This document shows positions 1 to 9,415 of a DNA stretch of 39,168 bases, in pieces. The DNA lies in assembly GCA_913061125.1 (NCBI GenBank), contig CAJXUB010000015.1, positions 1 to 39,168 on the forward strand. The letters are read 5' to 3'. This stretch comes from an uncultured Flavobacteriaceae bacterium (GTDB lineage: Bacteria; Bacteroidota; Bacteroidia; Flavobacteriales; Flavobacteriaceae). The first letter of the stretch is position 1; every line of letters begins with the position of its first letter. The notes under the pieces are model-generated. The model saw only the letters and a list, made by a program, of their open reading frames with translations. It had not been told where the DNA came from and ran no database searches. The translations under genes were made by a program, and so were the position numbers.

Positions 1-27
1 AATAATTTTTCAAAAACTTAAATTAAC

Positions 28-59
28 AAAGAAAACTCCGCTCCGGCGGAGTTTTCTTT
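28..59. terminator. Rho-independent terminator of an upstream gene
   Basis: An 11-bp perfect stem (31-41 pairing with 46-56) encloses a 4-base loop. It is flanked by A-rich sequence on the left and a short T run on the right, so it could work in either direction. It lies just before the FGE-like lipoprotein gene and most likely ends a gene outside the window. Confidence 0.85.
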
Positions 60-87
60 ATATTTATGAAATGTAAATTAAAAATGA

Positions 88-1152
88 ATGAATTTTACAA
101 AGACAAAAGAAAGCCAACTTGCAATTTTTCTGCTGATTTTACTTTTTTGTCAGTCTTGTAAAAAGTCTGAACAAATAAAAACAGAGGAGCAAATTTCACA
201 AACCCCAGGTATGGTTTGGATCCCTGGGGGTATTTATGACATGGGAGCTTCCGATGGCGATCGTATGGCACTACCCCACGAAAAGCCCAAACACACAGTA
301 AAGGTGGATGGGTTTTATATGGACCAGACCGAAGTCACCAATGCACAGTTTTCTAAATTCATTGAAGCCACAAAGTATATAACGACCGCAGAGCGACCAG
401 TAGATTGGGATTTAATCAAACAACAATTGCCTCCAGGCACCCCCAAACCTCACGATTCACTTTTATTACCAGGATCTCTTTTGTTTAAAAAAACAAAAGA
501 ATCGGTGCCTAATCTCTATGACTTTTCGCAGTGGTGGCGTTGGACTACTGGGGCCAATTGGAAACAACCAGAGGGGAAGGGGAGCAGTATAGATGGAAAA
601 GATAATCACCCTGTTGTTCATGTGTCCTATGAAGACGCTATGGCTTATTGTAATTGGGCTGGTAGGCGATTACCCACTGAAGCAGAGTGGGAGTTTGCGG
701 CTCGTGGTGGTAAGCAAGATAAGATTTATTTTTGGGGCGATTTAACGGATAAATTATCATCTTATGTCAACAGTTGGGAAGGGGAGTTCCCTGTGGATAA
801 TACCCAAGCCGATGGCTTTGAAAAAAGTGCACCAGTAAAAACCTATCCTCCAAACGGTTATGGGCTTTATGAAATTTCTGGCAACGTGTGGGAATGGACT
901 AGTGATTGGTATAGCAGTCAGTACTATCAATACTGTAAAGAAAATTCAATCACTAACAATCCAAAAGGACCTAAGGAGGCCTTTAATCCCAATAATCCGT
1001 ATGTAGATGAGCGTGTGATTAGAGGCGGCTCTTTTTTATGCAATGCCTCCTATTGTGCCAGTTACAGGGTATCTTCAAGAATGGCCACCGATCCAAATAC
1101 GTCTTTGGAACATTTGGGTTTTAGAACGGTGATGGACTTAAAAACGGAATAG
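88..1152 (+). CDS. Formylglycine-generating enzyme (sulfatase-modifying factor) lipoprotein
   Basis: Enzymes of this family oxidise a cysteine in sulfatases to C-alpha-formylglycine, the catalytic residue of type I sulfatases. The 354-residue product starts with a lipoprotein signal peptide ending near CQSC (Cys24), so it should act in the periplasm or on the outer membrane. The FGE fold covers about residues 40-350: MVWIPGG (42-48), the block RRLPTEAEWEFAARGG (from about 193), SGNVWEW (264-270) and LGFRTV near the end. The segment RGGSFLCNASYC holds Cys308 and Cys313, the CxxxxC pair that is catalytic in true FGEs and is missing in relatives such as GldK/PorK. The resemblance to eukaryotic FGE continues around GANWKQPEG and PPNGYGLY. 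The ATG at 88 is preferred because a nearby ATG at 84 is out of frame. No sulfatase gene is in the window, so the substrate is unknown. Confidence 0.92.
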   Translation: MNFTKTKESQLAIFLLILLFCQSCKKSEQIKTEEQISQTPGMVWIPGGIYDMGASDGDRMALPHEKPKHTVKVDGFYMDQTEVTNAQFSKFIEATKYITTAERPVDWDLIKQQLPPGTPKPHDSLLLPGSLLFKKTKESVPNLYDFSQWWRWTTGANWKQPEGKGSSIDGKDNHPVVHVSYEDAMAYCNWAGRRLPTEAEWEFAARGGKQDKIYFWGDLTDKLSSYVNSWEGEFPVDNTQADGFEKSAPVKTYPPNGYGLYEISGNVWEWTSDWYSSQYYQYCKENSITNNPKGPKEAFNPNNPYVDERVIRGGSFLCNASYCASYRVSSRMATDPNTSLEHLGFRTVMDLKTE

Positions 1153-1169
1153 TTATAAATTTGTTTAAT

Positions 1170-1189
1170 AACTTTAATAAAGTTCGAAC
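1170..1189. repeat. Two overlapping short palindromes between FGE and CotH genes
   Basis: In the 254-base gap after the FGE gene, 1170-1184 is a 7+1+7 inverted repeat (AACTTTA / TAAAGTT). Overlapping it, 1182-1189 is the perfect palindrome GTTCGAAC. They could be a weak terminator or a protein-binding site. Apart from these and the -7 element at 1402, I see nothing functional in 1153-1406. Confidence 0.3.
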
Positions 1190-1401
1190 ATTCGTAAGTT
1201 TGGGTCACTAAACTGGCGAATTGATTCACAGGAATTGGTTCTCCATTTTTTATGATTGAGAGTTCCTTCGGTACCATCAAAATTGAATCTTTGTGATATC
1301 ATTTGGTTGAACAAAAGGCGTTTTGAGCGATTTAGGAGCACTACTTTTTTAATATCCCTTTCTCTTTTCTTTTCAATTTTTATCAAACTAGCAAAAAAAC
1401 C

Positions 1402-1409
1402 TATATTTG
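1402..1409 (+). promoter_or_regulatory. Promoter -7 element for the CotH/T9SS gene
   Basis: TATATTTG is an exact match to the Bacteroidota -7 consensus TAnnTTTG. No TTG lies at the expected 17-23 base distance upstream, so the -33 element is weak or absent. The last three bases form the first in-frame TTG of the downstream ORF, which argues that the real start codon lies further on. Confidence 0.5.
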
Positions 1410-1424
1410 TTTAAAAATAATTCA

Positions 1425-4400
1425 TTGAATATTAAACGCTGCAAAAATCACTTTTTTAGGAGTATACTTTTCGCTTTGCTATGTTGTTTGGGCACTAATG
1501 CTCAATCCATACGAATAAATGAAGTGGTGTCCTCCAACTCAGTTCATTTGGACGAGGATGGGGATACTCCGGATTGGATTGAGTTGTACAACCACGGTCC
1601 ACAAGCCATAAATCTCCAAAGTTGGTCAATTTCAGATGACGTAAATAATCCTGCAAAATGGATCTTTCCGTCCTATACCATACCTCCCAATGAGTATTTA
1701 TTGTTATGGGCATCCAACAAGGACAGAGCTTTAACAACAACTTCACGAACACTGGTTAATCAGGGGGATATGTTCAAATACCTTTTGCCATCCACTGAGC
1801 CAAACCCCAATTGGAATTCGCTAAGCTTTAACGACTCGTCTTGGTACGATGGGTCTTCGGGATTTGGATATGCAGATGGTGATGATTCGACCATTATTCC
1901 GAGTGGAACCATGTCTGTTTACCTTCGCAAGGTATTTAACATAACCAATGTGCAGGATGTTGTCTCTCTCATTTTGGATATTGATTATGACGATGCATTT
2001 GTGGCCTATATCAATGGAGCTGAAGTGGCTAGAGCTAATATCAATGGAGTGCCTCCAGCATTTGACGCAGGAACAAACCAAGACCATGAAGCTCAAATGT
2101 ATAACGGGGGACTGCCCGACCGTTTCTCTATTGAGGACTTTAATTCAATACTCATTGAAGGCGACAATGTTTTGGCCATTCAAGCTCACAACATCAGCCA
2201 AACCTCATCAGATTTCACCATCATTCCATTTTTATCTGCGATTTTTTCAACCTCAAATGATTCGGGAATAGCCCCCCCAGAGATTTTGGGGTTAGACGAT
2301 AACAATCATTTTCACACCAACTTTAAAATATCATCCAATTCCGAAACATTAATTTTGTCTAACCCAAACAACATTATTGTAAACGAACTTACAGTAGACG
2401 GGTTACCCCCCAACACATCCATTGGAGTTTCAAATAATTCAAACACCATTGTAAGTTATTTGCAAACCACCCCTGGTTATCAAAATTCAGATGAGGAATT
2501 TATTGGCTCTATTCAGAACGAAATTATTTTTTCTGAAGCTGGAGGGCTAAAGAACAGCCCTGTCAATCTCACACTCTCCGGAAATAGTCTTGCCCAGGTC
2601 ATTCGCTACACCCTCGATGGAAGCGCACCTAATTTAGAGTCTCAAATCTATACCGGTGGAGCTATACCAATTAATGAAAATACCAGTGTGAGTGCTGCGA
2701 TTTTCCAGAACAATTTTTTGCCATCCAAAACATCAACCGAGTCGTACATTTTTGGTGCAAATCACAACATTGATGTGATGCTGATGAGTGTTGATCCGGA
2801 TGACTTTTTTGATGAAGAAACAGGAATTTATGTGTTTGGACCCCCTGGTACCTATGATACTTGGGAACCCTATTTTGGCGCTAATTTTTGGGAAGACTGG
2901 GAACGCCCCATACATTTTTCGTTTTACAACAATCAAACCAATGAATCGGAAAGTTTTAGAGCGGGCGTTAAAATTTTTGGCGGTTGGAGTAGAGGTCAAA
3001 ATGCGCAAAGGTCACTGGCCCTATTTGCACGCGGCCAATATGGAGATTCGAAGTTTAACCATCCTTTTTTTGATCAGCTTAATTATGGTGGTTTTGAGGC
3101 TTTTGTTTTAAGAAATTCGGGCCAAGATTGGATGAGATCCAGCATAAAAGACATTACGCTAACCAGTTTGATGCGGGGAACAGAAATTGATTTTCAAGAG
3201 CATAACCCTGTTGCTACGTACATCAATGGGGAATATTGGGGGATGTACAACATGCGTGAGAAAGTTAACGAACACATGTTGGCTTCAAAGCATAATCTTG
3301 ACGCCGATGAAATTACACTATTGTCAAATAACGCAGAAATCATCGAAGGAGATAACGATGAGTACAACCAATTGATTGATTACATCAGCATCAACGATTT
3401 GTCCAATGACATCAATTTTCAGTATGTTAAAGATCGAGTAGATTTAAAGCAATATGCGCTGTATCAGGCCTCTAATATATTCTTCAATAATACCGATTGG
3501 CCAGGAAACAATATCAAGTTTTGGAAGCATCCAGACACCAAGTGGCGGTGGATTATGTACGATACCGATTTCGGATTTGGTCCATTTTGGAGTGTATCAA
3601 ACTATTGGGAAAATACGCTTAGCTTTGCCCTAAATCCAAACGGGCCAGGTTGGCCAAACCCCCCTTGGTCCACTCTACTTTTTAGACGATTAACCACAAA
3701 TATTGGATTTAGAAATCAATTTATAAACCGTTATGCTGATGAACTTAATACAAGGTTTTTACCCAACAATGTGATCAGTCATATCGATCAGATTTATGCC
3801 AGCATTGAGCCCGAGGTTACAGCCCACTACAACAGGTGGAAAGACAGCCCCACTAATAATTTCCAAATTTCCGATATCGAGTCTCACCTTGGTTATTACA
3901 TCGCCAGCATGAAGAGTTTTGGAATCAATAGACACCCAATAGCGAAAGAACACATCAAAGAGCAGTTTGATCTTCCAAACTTCCACCCCTTAACAATCAC
4001 AAACCTTGATACAAATGAAGGTTTTGTTGAGGTTAATGAAAATTTACACATTCAGGAGAACTCTTGGACTGGCGATTATTTTGAAACAGTCCCTGTTAAA
4101 TTAACCGCCATTCCAGAGTTTGGATATGAGTTTTCCCACTGGAGTGGTGATTTATATTCAACCAATGCCACAATAGAGATTGATTTGATAGGAGATTTTG
4201 ATGTAACGCCCCATTTTTCTACAACAAACGCGACTCTTCCTGTTGTCATCAATGAAATTAATTACAAATCGAATAATGCCTTCAATTCTGACGATTGGAT
4301 TGAACTGTACAACCCAAACTCTACCCCGCTGGACGTATCAAATTGGCAGATAAGCGATGATAATGACGTCAACCTCTACTCAATTCCTGAGGGTACTCAA

Positions 4401-4949
4401 ATTCAAGGAAATGGATTTTTGATTGCTGTAAAAGACGAATCTGATTTTAGTTCTGTTTTTCCTGACGTACCATACATTGGAGAGCTCGGATTTGGTTTGG
4501 GTGTCACAGATGCCGTTAGGTTGTATGATGCTAATGGTACACTTCAAGACGAAGTGTATTATCAATCTAGTGCTCCTTGGCCCACTTGTGCTTTTGAAAC
4601 GGGCTACAGCTTGGAATTAATTGCTCCTGATTTGGATAATTCTCTACCACAGAGCTGGGACTGTATCAATGAACATGGCAGTCCAAACGCGGTTAACAAT
4701 GATAGTTTGTCCAGCGAAAATCTCAGTGTTCAGAATGTGACGGTCTATCCAAACCCTGTCACCAACATCCTTTTTATAGGGGGTATTTTTGACAAATTTA
4801 ATATTGAAATTTATTCAATAATTGGACAGAAAATTTCATCTTATACCGCCACCAACCAGATTGACTTGAGTGGATTGAATAACGGAATTTACCTTATAAA
4901 AATCAAAACAGAATCAAGCACCGTTGTACAAAAGATTATAAAGCAATAA
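1425..4949 (+). CDS. T9SS-exported CotH kinase / lamin-tail domain protein
   Basis: A large extracellular protein exported by the type IX system. Positions below count from the first in-frame TTG at 1407. A Sec signal peptide ends near NAQS (about 31-34). A lamin-tail domain runs from 35 to 110. A jelly-roll-like segment follows at about 120-285 (DIDYDDAFVAYING), and a second lamin-tail half at about 295-345 (HTNFKISSNSETLILS). A chitobiase-like domain (RYTLDGSAPN) lies at 375-450. The CotH kinase domain covers about 490-790, with RSSIKD, GMYNMREKV and the acidic WIMYDTDFGFG near 715-725. An InlB-like repeat lies at about 870-920 and another lamin-tail domain at 925-1035. A C-terminal sorting domain (VTVYPNPVTN to the end) marks T9SS export. 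CotH proteins are protein kinases of spore coats; the substrate here is unknown. No ATG precedes the signal peptide. TTG at 1425 is chosen because TTG at 1407 overlaps the promoter -7 element. Confidence 0.9.
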   Translation: MNIKRCKNHFFRSILFALLCCLGTNAQSIRINEVVSSNSVHLDEDGDTPDWIELYNHGPQAINLQSWSISDDVNNPAKWIFPSYTIPPNEYLLLWASNKDRALTTTSRTLVNQGDMFKYLLPSTEPNPNWNSLSFNDSSWYDGSSGFGYADGDDSTIIPSGTMSVYLRKVFNITNVQDVVSLILDIDYDDAFVAYINGAEVARANINGVPPAFDAGTNQDHEAQMYNGGLPDRFSIEDFNSILIEGDNVLAIQAHNISQTSSDFTIIPFLSAIFSTSNDSGIAPPEILGLDDNNHFHTNFKISSNSETLILSNPNNIIVNELTVDGLPPNTSIGVSNNSNTIVSYLQTTPGYQNSDEEFIGSIQNEIIFSEAGGLKNSPVNLTLSGNSLAQVIRYTLDGSAPNLESQIYTGGAIPINENTSVSAAIFQNNFLPSKTSTESYIFGANHNIDVMLMSVDPDDFFDEETGIYVFGPPGTYDTWEPYFGANFWEDWERPIHFSFYNNQTNESESFRAGVKIFGGWSRGQNAQRSLALFARGQYGDSKFNHPFFDQLNYGGFEAFVLRNSGQDWMRSSIKDITLTSLMRGTEIDFQEHNPVATYINGEYWGMYNMREKVNEHMLASKHNLDADEITLLSNNAEIIEGDNDEYNQLIDYISINDLSNDINFQYVKDRVDLKQYALYQASNIFFNNTDWPGNNIKFWKHPDTKWRWIMYDTDFGFGPFWSVSNYWENTLSFALNPNGPGWPNPPWSTLLFRRLTTNIGFRNQFINRYADELNTRFLPNNVISHIDQIYASIEPEVTAHYNRWKDSPTNNFQISDIESHLGYYIASMKSFGINRHPIAKEHIKEQFDLPNFHPLTITNLDTNEGFVEVNENLHIQENSWTGDYFETVPVKLTAIPEFGYEFSHWSGDLYSTNATIEIDLIGDFDVTPHFSTTNATLPVVINEINYKSNNAFNSDDWIELYNPNSTPLDVSNWQISDDNDVNLYSIPEGTQIQGNGFLIAVKDESDFSSVFPDVPYIGELGFGLGVTDAVRLYDANGTLQDEVYYQSSAPWPTCAFETGYSLELIAPDLDNSLPQSWDCINEHGSPNAVNNDSLSSENLSVQNVTVYPNPVTNILFIGGIFDKFNIEIYSIIGQKISSYTATNQIDLSGLNNGIYLIKIKTESSTVVQKIIKQ

Positions 4950-4992
4950 CTACACCCCATAGCGACCCACTAAGTACGCTCTAAGAATACTC

Positions 4993-5021
4993 TTGTGAAT
5001 TCTTATCAAAGGTTATATCTT
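4993..5021 (+). promoter_or_regulatory. Possible promoter of the ugd-uge-rfbBA operon
   Basis: TTG at 4993-4995, a 17-base spacer, then TATATCTTG from 5013. This is a near but not exact match to TTG-N(17-23)-TAnnTTTG. It is the best candidate in the 113-base gap before ugd. Confidence 0.3.
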
Positions 5022-5062
5022 GCAACAGATTTTTTTTGAATTAACTCCTTGAAATAAACGTG

Positions 5063-6454
5063 ATGAAAATCAAATCCATTTGCTGTATCGGAGCAGGTTA
5101 TGTCGGTGGACCTACCATGTCAGTCATTGCACAAAAAAACCCTCACATAAAAGTAACCGTCGTTGATGTTAACAAAGAACGCATAGCCGCATGGAATGAT
5201 GAAGACTTAAGCCGATTGCCCATATTTGAGCCCGGTTTGGATGGAGTAGTGGACCAAGCTCGAGGGCGAAATTTGTTTTTCTCCACTGAAGTGGATGAAG
5301 CAATTGACGAGTCCGACATGATTTTTATTTCAGTCAACACACCAACCAAAACCTATGGCGCAGGAAAGGGCATGGCTGCAGATCTTCAATTTGTTGAGTT
5401 GTGTGCCAGACAAATTGCCAGAGTCGCCACGTCGGATAAAATTGTGGTTGAAAAATCCACACTCCCAGTCAAAACTGCAGAAGCCATCAAAGATATTCTT
5501 GACAATACTGGAAATGGAATTCATTTTGAGATTTTGTCAAATCCTGAATTTTTGGCCGAAGGGACAGCCATCCAAGATTTGCATCACCCCGATCGCGTTC
5601 TAATTGGTGGAGAACCCACAGATTCAGGTCAAAAAGCCGTTGAAGCACTGGCTGAGATTTATGCATCTTGGGTACCGAAAGATCAAATTATTACCACGAA
5701 TTTGTGGTCCTCGGAGTTGTCAAAATTAACCGCTAATGCTTTTTTAGCACAACGCGTTTCCTCAATCAATGCCCTAACGGAACTTTGCGAAAAAACAGGG
5801 GCCAATATCGATGAGGTTGCTAATGCTATAGGAACAGATTCCAGAATTGGATCCAAATTTCTCAAAGCATCAGTCGGTTTTGGTGGATCGTGTTTTCAAA
5901 AAGATATTTTGAATTTAGTCTATATCTGCAAGTCTTTGGGCTTAAACGAATCAGCCGATTATTGGGAGCAAGTAATTTTGATGAATAACCACCAAAGAAC
6001 ACGATTTGCAAACAAGATCGTAAAGTCCTTGTACGGCACAGTCGCAGACAAAAAAATTACCTTTTTTGGATGGGCATTTAAAAAAGATACCAACGATACC
6101 CGAGAATCGGCAGCCATTTATATTGCCGATAAACTCATTGAAGAACACGCTCAGGTTGCAGCTTACGACCCTAAAGTATCTGAGCTTCAAATGCAATCGG
6201 ATTTAAATTATCTAAACACCCGGTCTGAATCGGAAAACGCACAATACTTAACTTCATATCACGACCCCTACCAAGCAGCCCATGGTGCTCACGCTTTAGC
6301 GATCATCACGGAATGGGATGAATTTAAAACCTATGATTGGACATTAATTTATCAAAATATGAACAAGCCCGCTTTTATTTTTGATGGACGAAATCTATTA
6401 GACAAGACCAAAATGCAAGCCATAGGATTCAACTATGTCGGGATTGGTCAATAA
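5063..6454 (+). CDS. ugd: UDP-glucose 6-dehydrogenase
   Basis: Oxidises UDP-glucose twice to UDP-glucuronate with NAD+, in the cytoplasm. An N-terminal Rossmann motif GAGYVGGPT is followed by [12 protein letters not shown] (about 92-103), the substrate-domain [10 protein letters not shown], and [10 protein letters not shown] carrying the catalytic cysteine (Cys277 from the ATG). These motifs and the length of 463 residues resemble the eukaryotic-type UGDH group more than the shorter E. coli Ugd. A GTG at 5060 directly precedes ATG at 5063; the ATG is preferred. It is first in a four-gene operon: uge follows after 12 bases and can use its product. The nearest unrelated gene upstream is the T9SS protein, about 110 bases away. 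Confidence 0.96.
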   Translation: MKIKSICCIGAGYVGGPTMSVIAQKNPHIKVTVVDVNKERIAAWNDEDLSRLPIFEPGLDGVVDQARGRNLFFSTEVDEAIDESDMIFISVNTPTKTYGAGKGMAADLQFVELCARQIARVATSDKIVVEKSTLPVKTAEAIKDILDNTGNGIHFEILSNPEFLAEGTAIQDLHHPDRVLIGGEPTDSGQKAVEALAEIYASWVPKDQIITTNLWSSELSKLTANAFLAQRVSSINALTELCEKTGANIDEVANAIGTDSRIGSKFLKASVGFGGSCFQKDILNLVYICKSLGLNESADYWEQVILMNNHQRTRFANKIVKSLYGTVADKKITFFGWAFKKDTNDTRESAAIYIADKLIEEHAQVAAYDPKVSELQMQSDLNYLNTRSESENAQYLTSYHDPYQAAHGAHALAIITEWDEFKTYDWTLIYQNMNKPAFIFDGRNLLDKTKMQAIGFNYVGIGQ

Positions 6455-6466
6455 CGAATTTATTTT

Positions 6467-7489
6467 ATGACATCCAAAACAATTTTAGTTACAGGCGCCG
6501 CTGGATTTATCGGGTTTCATTTGTGCAGACGTTTACTAAATCTGGGGCACACGGTTGTGGGCATAGATAATATTAATGATTATTATGACGTTAATCTAAA
6601 ATATGGCCGATTAAAGGAGCTGGGGATTCATGACGATGCCTCCAAAATATGGAATAACGCCACGACGAGTGATATACCAGACACCCCATTTACGTTTATT
6701 CGAACCAATATTGAAGATCGAGATCAATTGCCCAAAATTTTCAAATCGTATCCTTTTGATATCGTTTGTAACTTGGCGGCTCAAGCGGGTGTTCGTTATT
6801 CCTTAGAAAATCCAGAGGCCTACATCGACAGCAATATCACAGGGTTTTTAAATGTATTGGAATGTTGTCGTCATCACGGCATCAAAAAACTTGTTTATGC
6901 CAGCAGCTCGAGTGTTTATGGAAATACTTTGGACGTCCCATTTTCCGAAAAAGCTTCTGTAGATCAACCCATTAGTTTGTATGCTGCCACCAAAAAGTCC
7001 AACGAATTGATGGCCCACACCTACAGTCACCTCTATGGAATTGAAACCATAGGGCTACGCTTTTTTACCGTTTATGGTCCTTGGGGCCGCCCCGATATGG
7101 CTCTGTTTTTATTTACAAAAGCCATACTTAACGGTGAGCCCATTAAAGTTTTTAACCACGGGAACCTATCCAGAGATTTTACGTACATTGACGATATAAT
7201 TGGCGGTGTTGAGCATACCCTACTAGCACCAACCAAGAACACAGAGGTTTATAAATTATACAATATTGGGAACAATCACCCCGTTAAATTAATGGATTTT
7301 ATTGAGGCTATCGAAACGGTAACAGGATGTCAATCGGAACATCAAATGATGCCCATGCAACCGGGCGATGTCAATCAAACTTGGGCTGACGTCCACGCCC
7401 TAAAATCAGATTACGAATACCAACCCAATACCCCATTAAAACAAGGAGTAGAGGCCTTCGTGAATTGGTATAAATCGTATTACAAATGA
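6467..7489 (+). CDS. UDP-glucuronate 4-epimerase (NAD-dependent epimerase family)
   Basis: A short-chain dehydrogenase-type sugar epimerase of 340 residues. The NAD-binding glycines are in TGAAGFIG (9-16). The serine cluster SSSSVYG (147-152) and Tyr172-xxx-Lys176 form the catalytic set. The long N-terminal insert with DNINDYYDVNLK and the segment RFFTVYGPWGRPDMA are typical of UDP-glucuronate 4-epimerases that make UDP-galacturonate. Its place directly after ugd, whose product is UDP-GlcA, supports this substrate. The stop overlaps the rfbB start by four bases (ATGA), so translation is probably coupled. A UDP-glucose 4-epimerase role is less likely from the sequence style but cannot be excluded. 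Confidence 0.88.
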   Translation: MTSKTILVTGAAGFIGFHLCRRLLNLGHTVVGIDNINDYYDVNLKYGRLKELGIHDDASKIWNNATTSDIPDTPFTFIRTNIEDRDQLPKIFKSYPFDIVCNLAAQAGVRYSLENPEAYIDSNITGFLNVLECCRHHGIKKLVYASSSSVYGNTLDVPFSEKASVDQPISLYAATKKSNELMAHTYSHLYGIETIGLRFFTVYGPWGRPDMALFLFTKAILNGEPIKVFNHGNLSRDFTYIDDIIGGVEHTLLAPTKNTEVYKLYNIGNNHPVKLMDFIEAIETVTGCQSEHQMMPMQPGDVNQTWADVHALKSDYEYQPNTPLKQGVEAFVNWYKSYYK

Positions 7490-8532
7490 AAAAAATATTA
7501 ATTACTGGTGGTGCAGGATTTATAGGATCTCATGTGGTTCGGCGGTTTGTTGAACGCTATGAGAACTATCATATTTACAATCTAGACGCCCTGACCTATG
7601 CCGGTAATTTAGACAATCTAAATGATGTAGATTCTCAACACAATTATACCTTTTTAAAGGGCGATATTTGTGACGAATCTTATGTGAATCAAATTTTTAA
7701 ATCCCATCAGTTTACCGATATAATTCACTTGGCTGCAGAATCTCATGTGGATCGTTCCATTAATGACCCTTTGGCTTTTGCCAAAACTAATATTTTGGGA
7801 ACCATGATTTTGCTTAATGCCTTCAGACAACTTTGGGGCAACCAATGGGACAACCATCGATTTTATCACATCAGTACCGACGAAGTGTACGGAACCCTTG
7901 GCGAAAACGGTCTATTTACGGAATCAACCCCCTATGCTCCCAACTCGCCATATTCTGCCTCAAAAGCCAGTTCCGATCATTTTGTTCGTGCCTATGGCGA
8001 AACTTACGGCCTGCCATACTTCATGTCCAATTGCTCGAACAATTATGGTCCAAATCAGTTTCCAGAAAAACTAATCCCCCTCTTTATTAACAACATCATC
8101 CACAACAAACCATTACCCGTTTATGGCGATGGAAATTACACCAGAGATTGGTTGTTTGTGTTAGATCACGCCCGTGCCATAGATGTGATTTTTCATAGCG
8201 GCAAAATTTTTGAAACCTATAATGTAGGAGGATTCAATGAATGGAAAAATATTGATTTAGTTCAAGAGTTATGTCGGCAAATGGATACAAAATTGAATCA
8301 GCCCAAAGGGCACAGTGCGCGTCTTATTTCTTTTGTAAAAGATCGACCAGGACATGATTTTAGGTACGCCATCGATGCCACAAAAATCCAAAACGAACTT
8401 GGTTGGCAACCCGATGTAACCTTTAAACAAGGTTTGTCTAGCACTATTGACTGGTATTTAAACAACACGACCTGGTTGGACAACATACAGTCTGGGGTGT
8501 ATCAACATCAGCCTGAACCGAATAAATCGTAA
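7486..8532 (+). CDS. rfbB: dTDP-glucose 4,6-dehydratase
   Basis: Converts dTDP-glucose to dTDP-4-keto-6-deoxyglucose, the branch point for dTDP-L-rhamnose and other deoxysugars. The 348-residue protein has the NAD motif GGAGFIG (8-14), the catalytic Thr131-Asp132-Glu133 in TDEVYG, and Tyr156-xxx-Lys160 in [19 protein letters not shown] is a signature of RmlB. It overlaps uge by four bases and is followed five bases later by rfbA, which supplies its substrate. rfbC and rfbD do not follow, so the final sugar cannot be read from this locus. Confidence 0.96.
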   Translation: MKKILITGGAGFIGSHVVRRFVERYENYHIYNLDALTYAGNLDNLNDVDSQHNYTFLKGDICDESYVNQIFKSHQFTDIIHLAAESHVDRSINDPLAFAKTNILGTMILLNAFRQLWGNQWDNHRFYHISTDEVYGTLGENGLFTESTPYAPNSPYSASKASSDHFVRAYGETYGLPYFMSNCSNNYGPNQFPEKLIPLFINNIIHNKPLPVYGDGNYTRDWLFVLDHARAIDVIFHSGKIFETYNVGGFNEWKNIDLVQELCRQMDTKLNQPKGHSARLISFVKDRPGHDFRYAIDATKIQNELGWQPDVTFKQGLSSTIDWYLNNTTWLDNIQSGVYQHQPEPNKS

Positions 8533-8537
8533 AAGTT

Positions 8538-9407
8538 ATGAAAGGAATTATTTTAGCTGGCGGCTCTGGAACACGACTCCACCCTCTCACCCTAAGTGTA
8601 AGTAAGCAATTGTTGCCCGTTTATGACAAGCCCATGATATATTACCCGTTATCTGTATTGATGCGGGCAGGGATTAAGGATATTTTGATTATTTCAACCC
8701 CACGAGATTTACCAAGTTTTAAGCAACTGCTAGGCGAAGGTTCCAATTTTGGAATTCAGTTGTCCTACGAAGAACAACCCTCTCCAGATGGCTTAGCACA
8801 GGCCTTCATTATTGGAGAGTCCTTCATTGGGACTGACGATGTTTGTATGGTATTGGGGGACAATATTTTTTATGGCGCAGGGTTGGATGCCATCCTGTCA
8901 TCTGCAATTCAAACGGTAAAAAATGAACAAAAAGCGGTTGTTTTTGGAAATTACGTAAAGCACCCTCAACGCTATGGTGTGGCCGAATTTGATGAGAATA
9001 ATAATGTGATTAGTATAGAGGAAAAACCCAAAATTCCAAAGTCTAATTTTGCGGTAGTGGGGCTGTATTTTTACCCCAATTCTGTTGTAGATATTTCAAA
9101 AAAAATTAAACCATCAAACCGTGGAGAACTTGAAATTACGTCGGTGAATGTTAATTATCTAAAACAGAATCAATTAAAAATGGAAGTTTTAAAGCGGGGG
9201 TTCGCTTGGCTCGATACAGGAACTCACGAAGCCCTTTCGGAGGCCACAGAATTTGTAAAATCCATTGAAAAAAGAACAGGTCAAAAAGTAGCTAGCCCAG
9301 AAGAAATTGCTCTTGAAAAGGGTTGGATTTCAAAATCATTTCTAAAAAAAAATATCGTTAATCTCAAAGGGGATTACTACGATTATCTTAGAGAAATTTT
9401 AGGGTAA
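8538..9407 (+). CDS. rfbA: Glucose-1-phosphate thymidylyltransferase
   Basis: Joins glucose-1-phosphate and dTTP to give dTDP-glucose and pyrophosphate. The N-terminal nucleotide-binding signature [11 protein letters not shown] (8-18) and [19 protein letters not shown] are diagnostic for Rml[12 protein letters not shown] holds the metal-binding aspartate, and [19 protein letters not shown] and [13 protein letters not shown] are also conserved. The length of 289 residues is standard. It is the last gene of the operon and converges on rpe with only eight bases between the stop codons. No hairpin terminator is visible there. Confidence 0.97.
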   Translation: MKGIILAGGSGTRLHPLTLSVSKQLLPVYDKPMIYYPLSVLMRAGIKDILIISTPRDLPSFKQLLGEGSNFGIQLSYEEQPSPDGLAQAFIIGESFIGTDDVCMVLGDNIFYGAGLDAILSSAIQTVKNEQKAVVFGNYVKHPQRYGVAEFDENNNVISIEEKPKIPKSNFAVVGLYFYPNSVVDISKKIKPSNRGELEITSVNVNYLKQNQLKMEVLKRGFAWLDTGTHEALSEATEFVKSIEKRTGQKVASPEEIALEKGWISKSFLKKNIVNLKGDYYDYLREILG

Positions 9408-9415
9408 CTTTAATG

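Noticed and set aside
88-1152. Identification of the first gene as gldK/porK
   Set aside because: GldK shares the FGE fold and lipobox, but lacks the catalytic cysteine pair and normally lies with gldL-gldM-gldN, which are not here.
1062-1386. Two overlapping minus-strand ORFs of 70-72 codons covering the FGE-CotH gap
   Set aside because: No recognisable motif, no plausible leader, and one runs into the FGE gene. I could not show they are a gene or a remnant; they look like chance frames.
4978-5005. Weak inverted repeat after the CotH gene as terminator (AAGAAT / ATTCTT)
   Set aside because: Only six A/T-rich pairs with a ten-base loop and no T tail; too weak to support.
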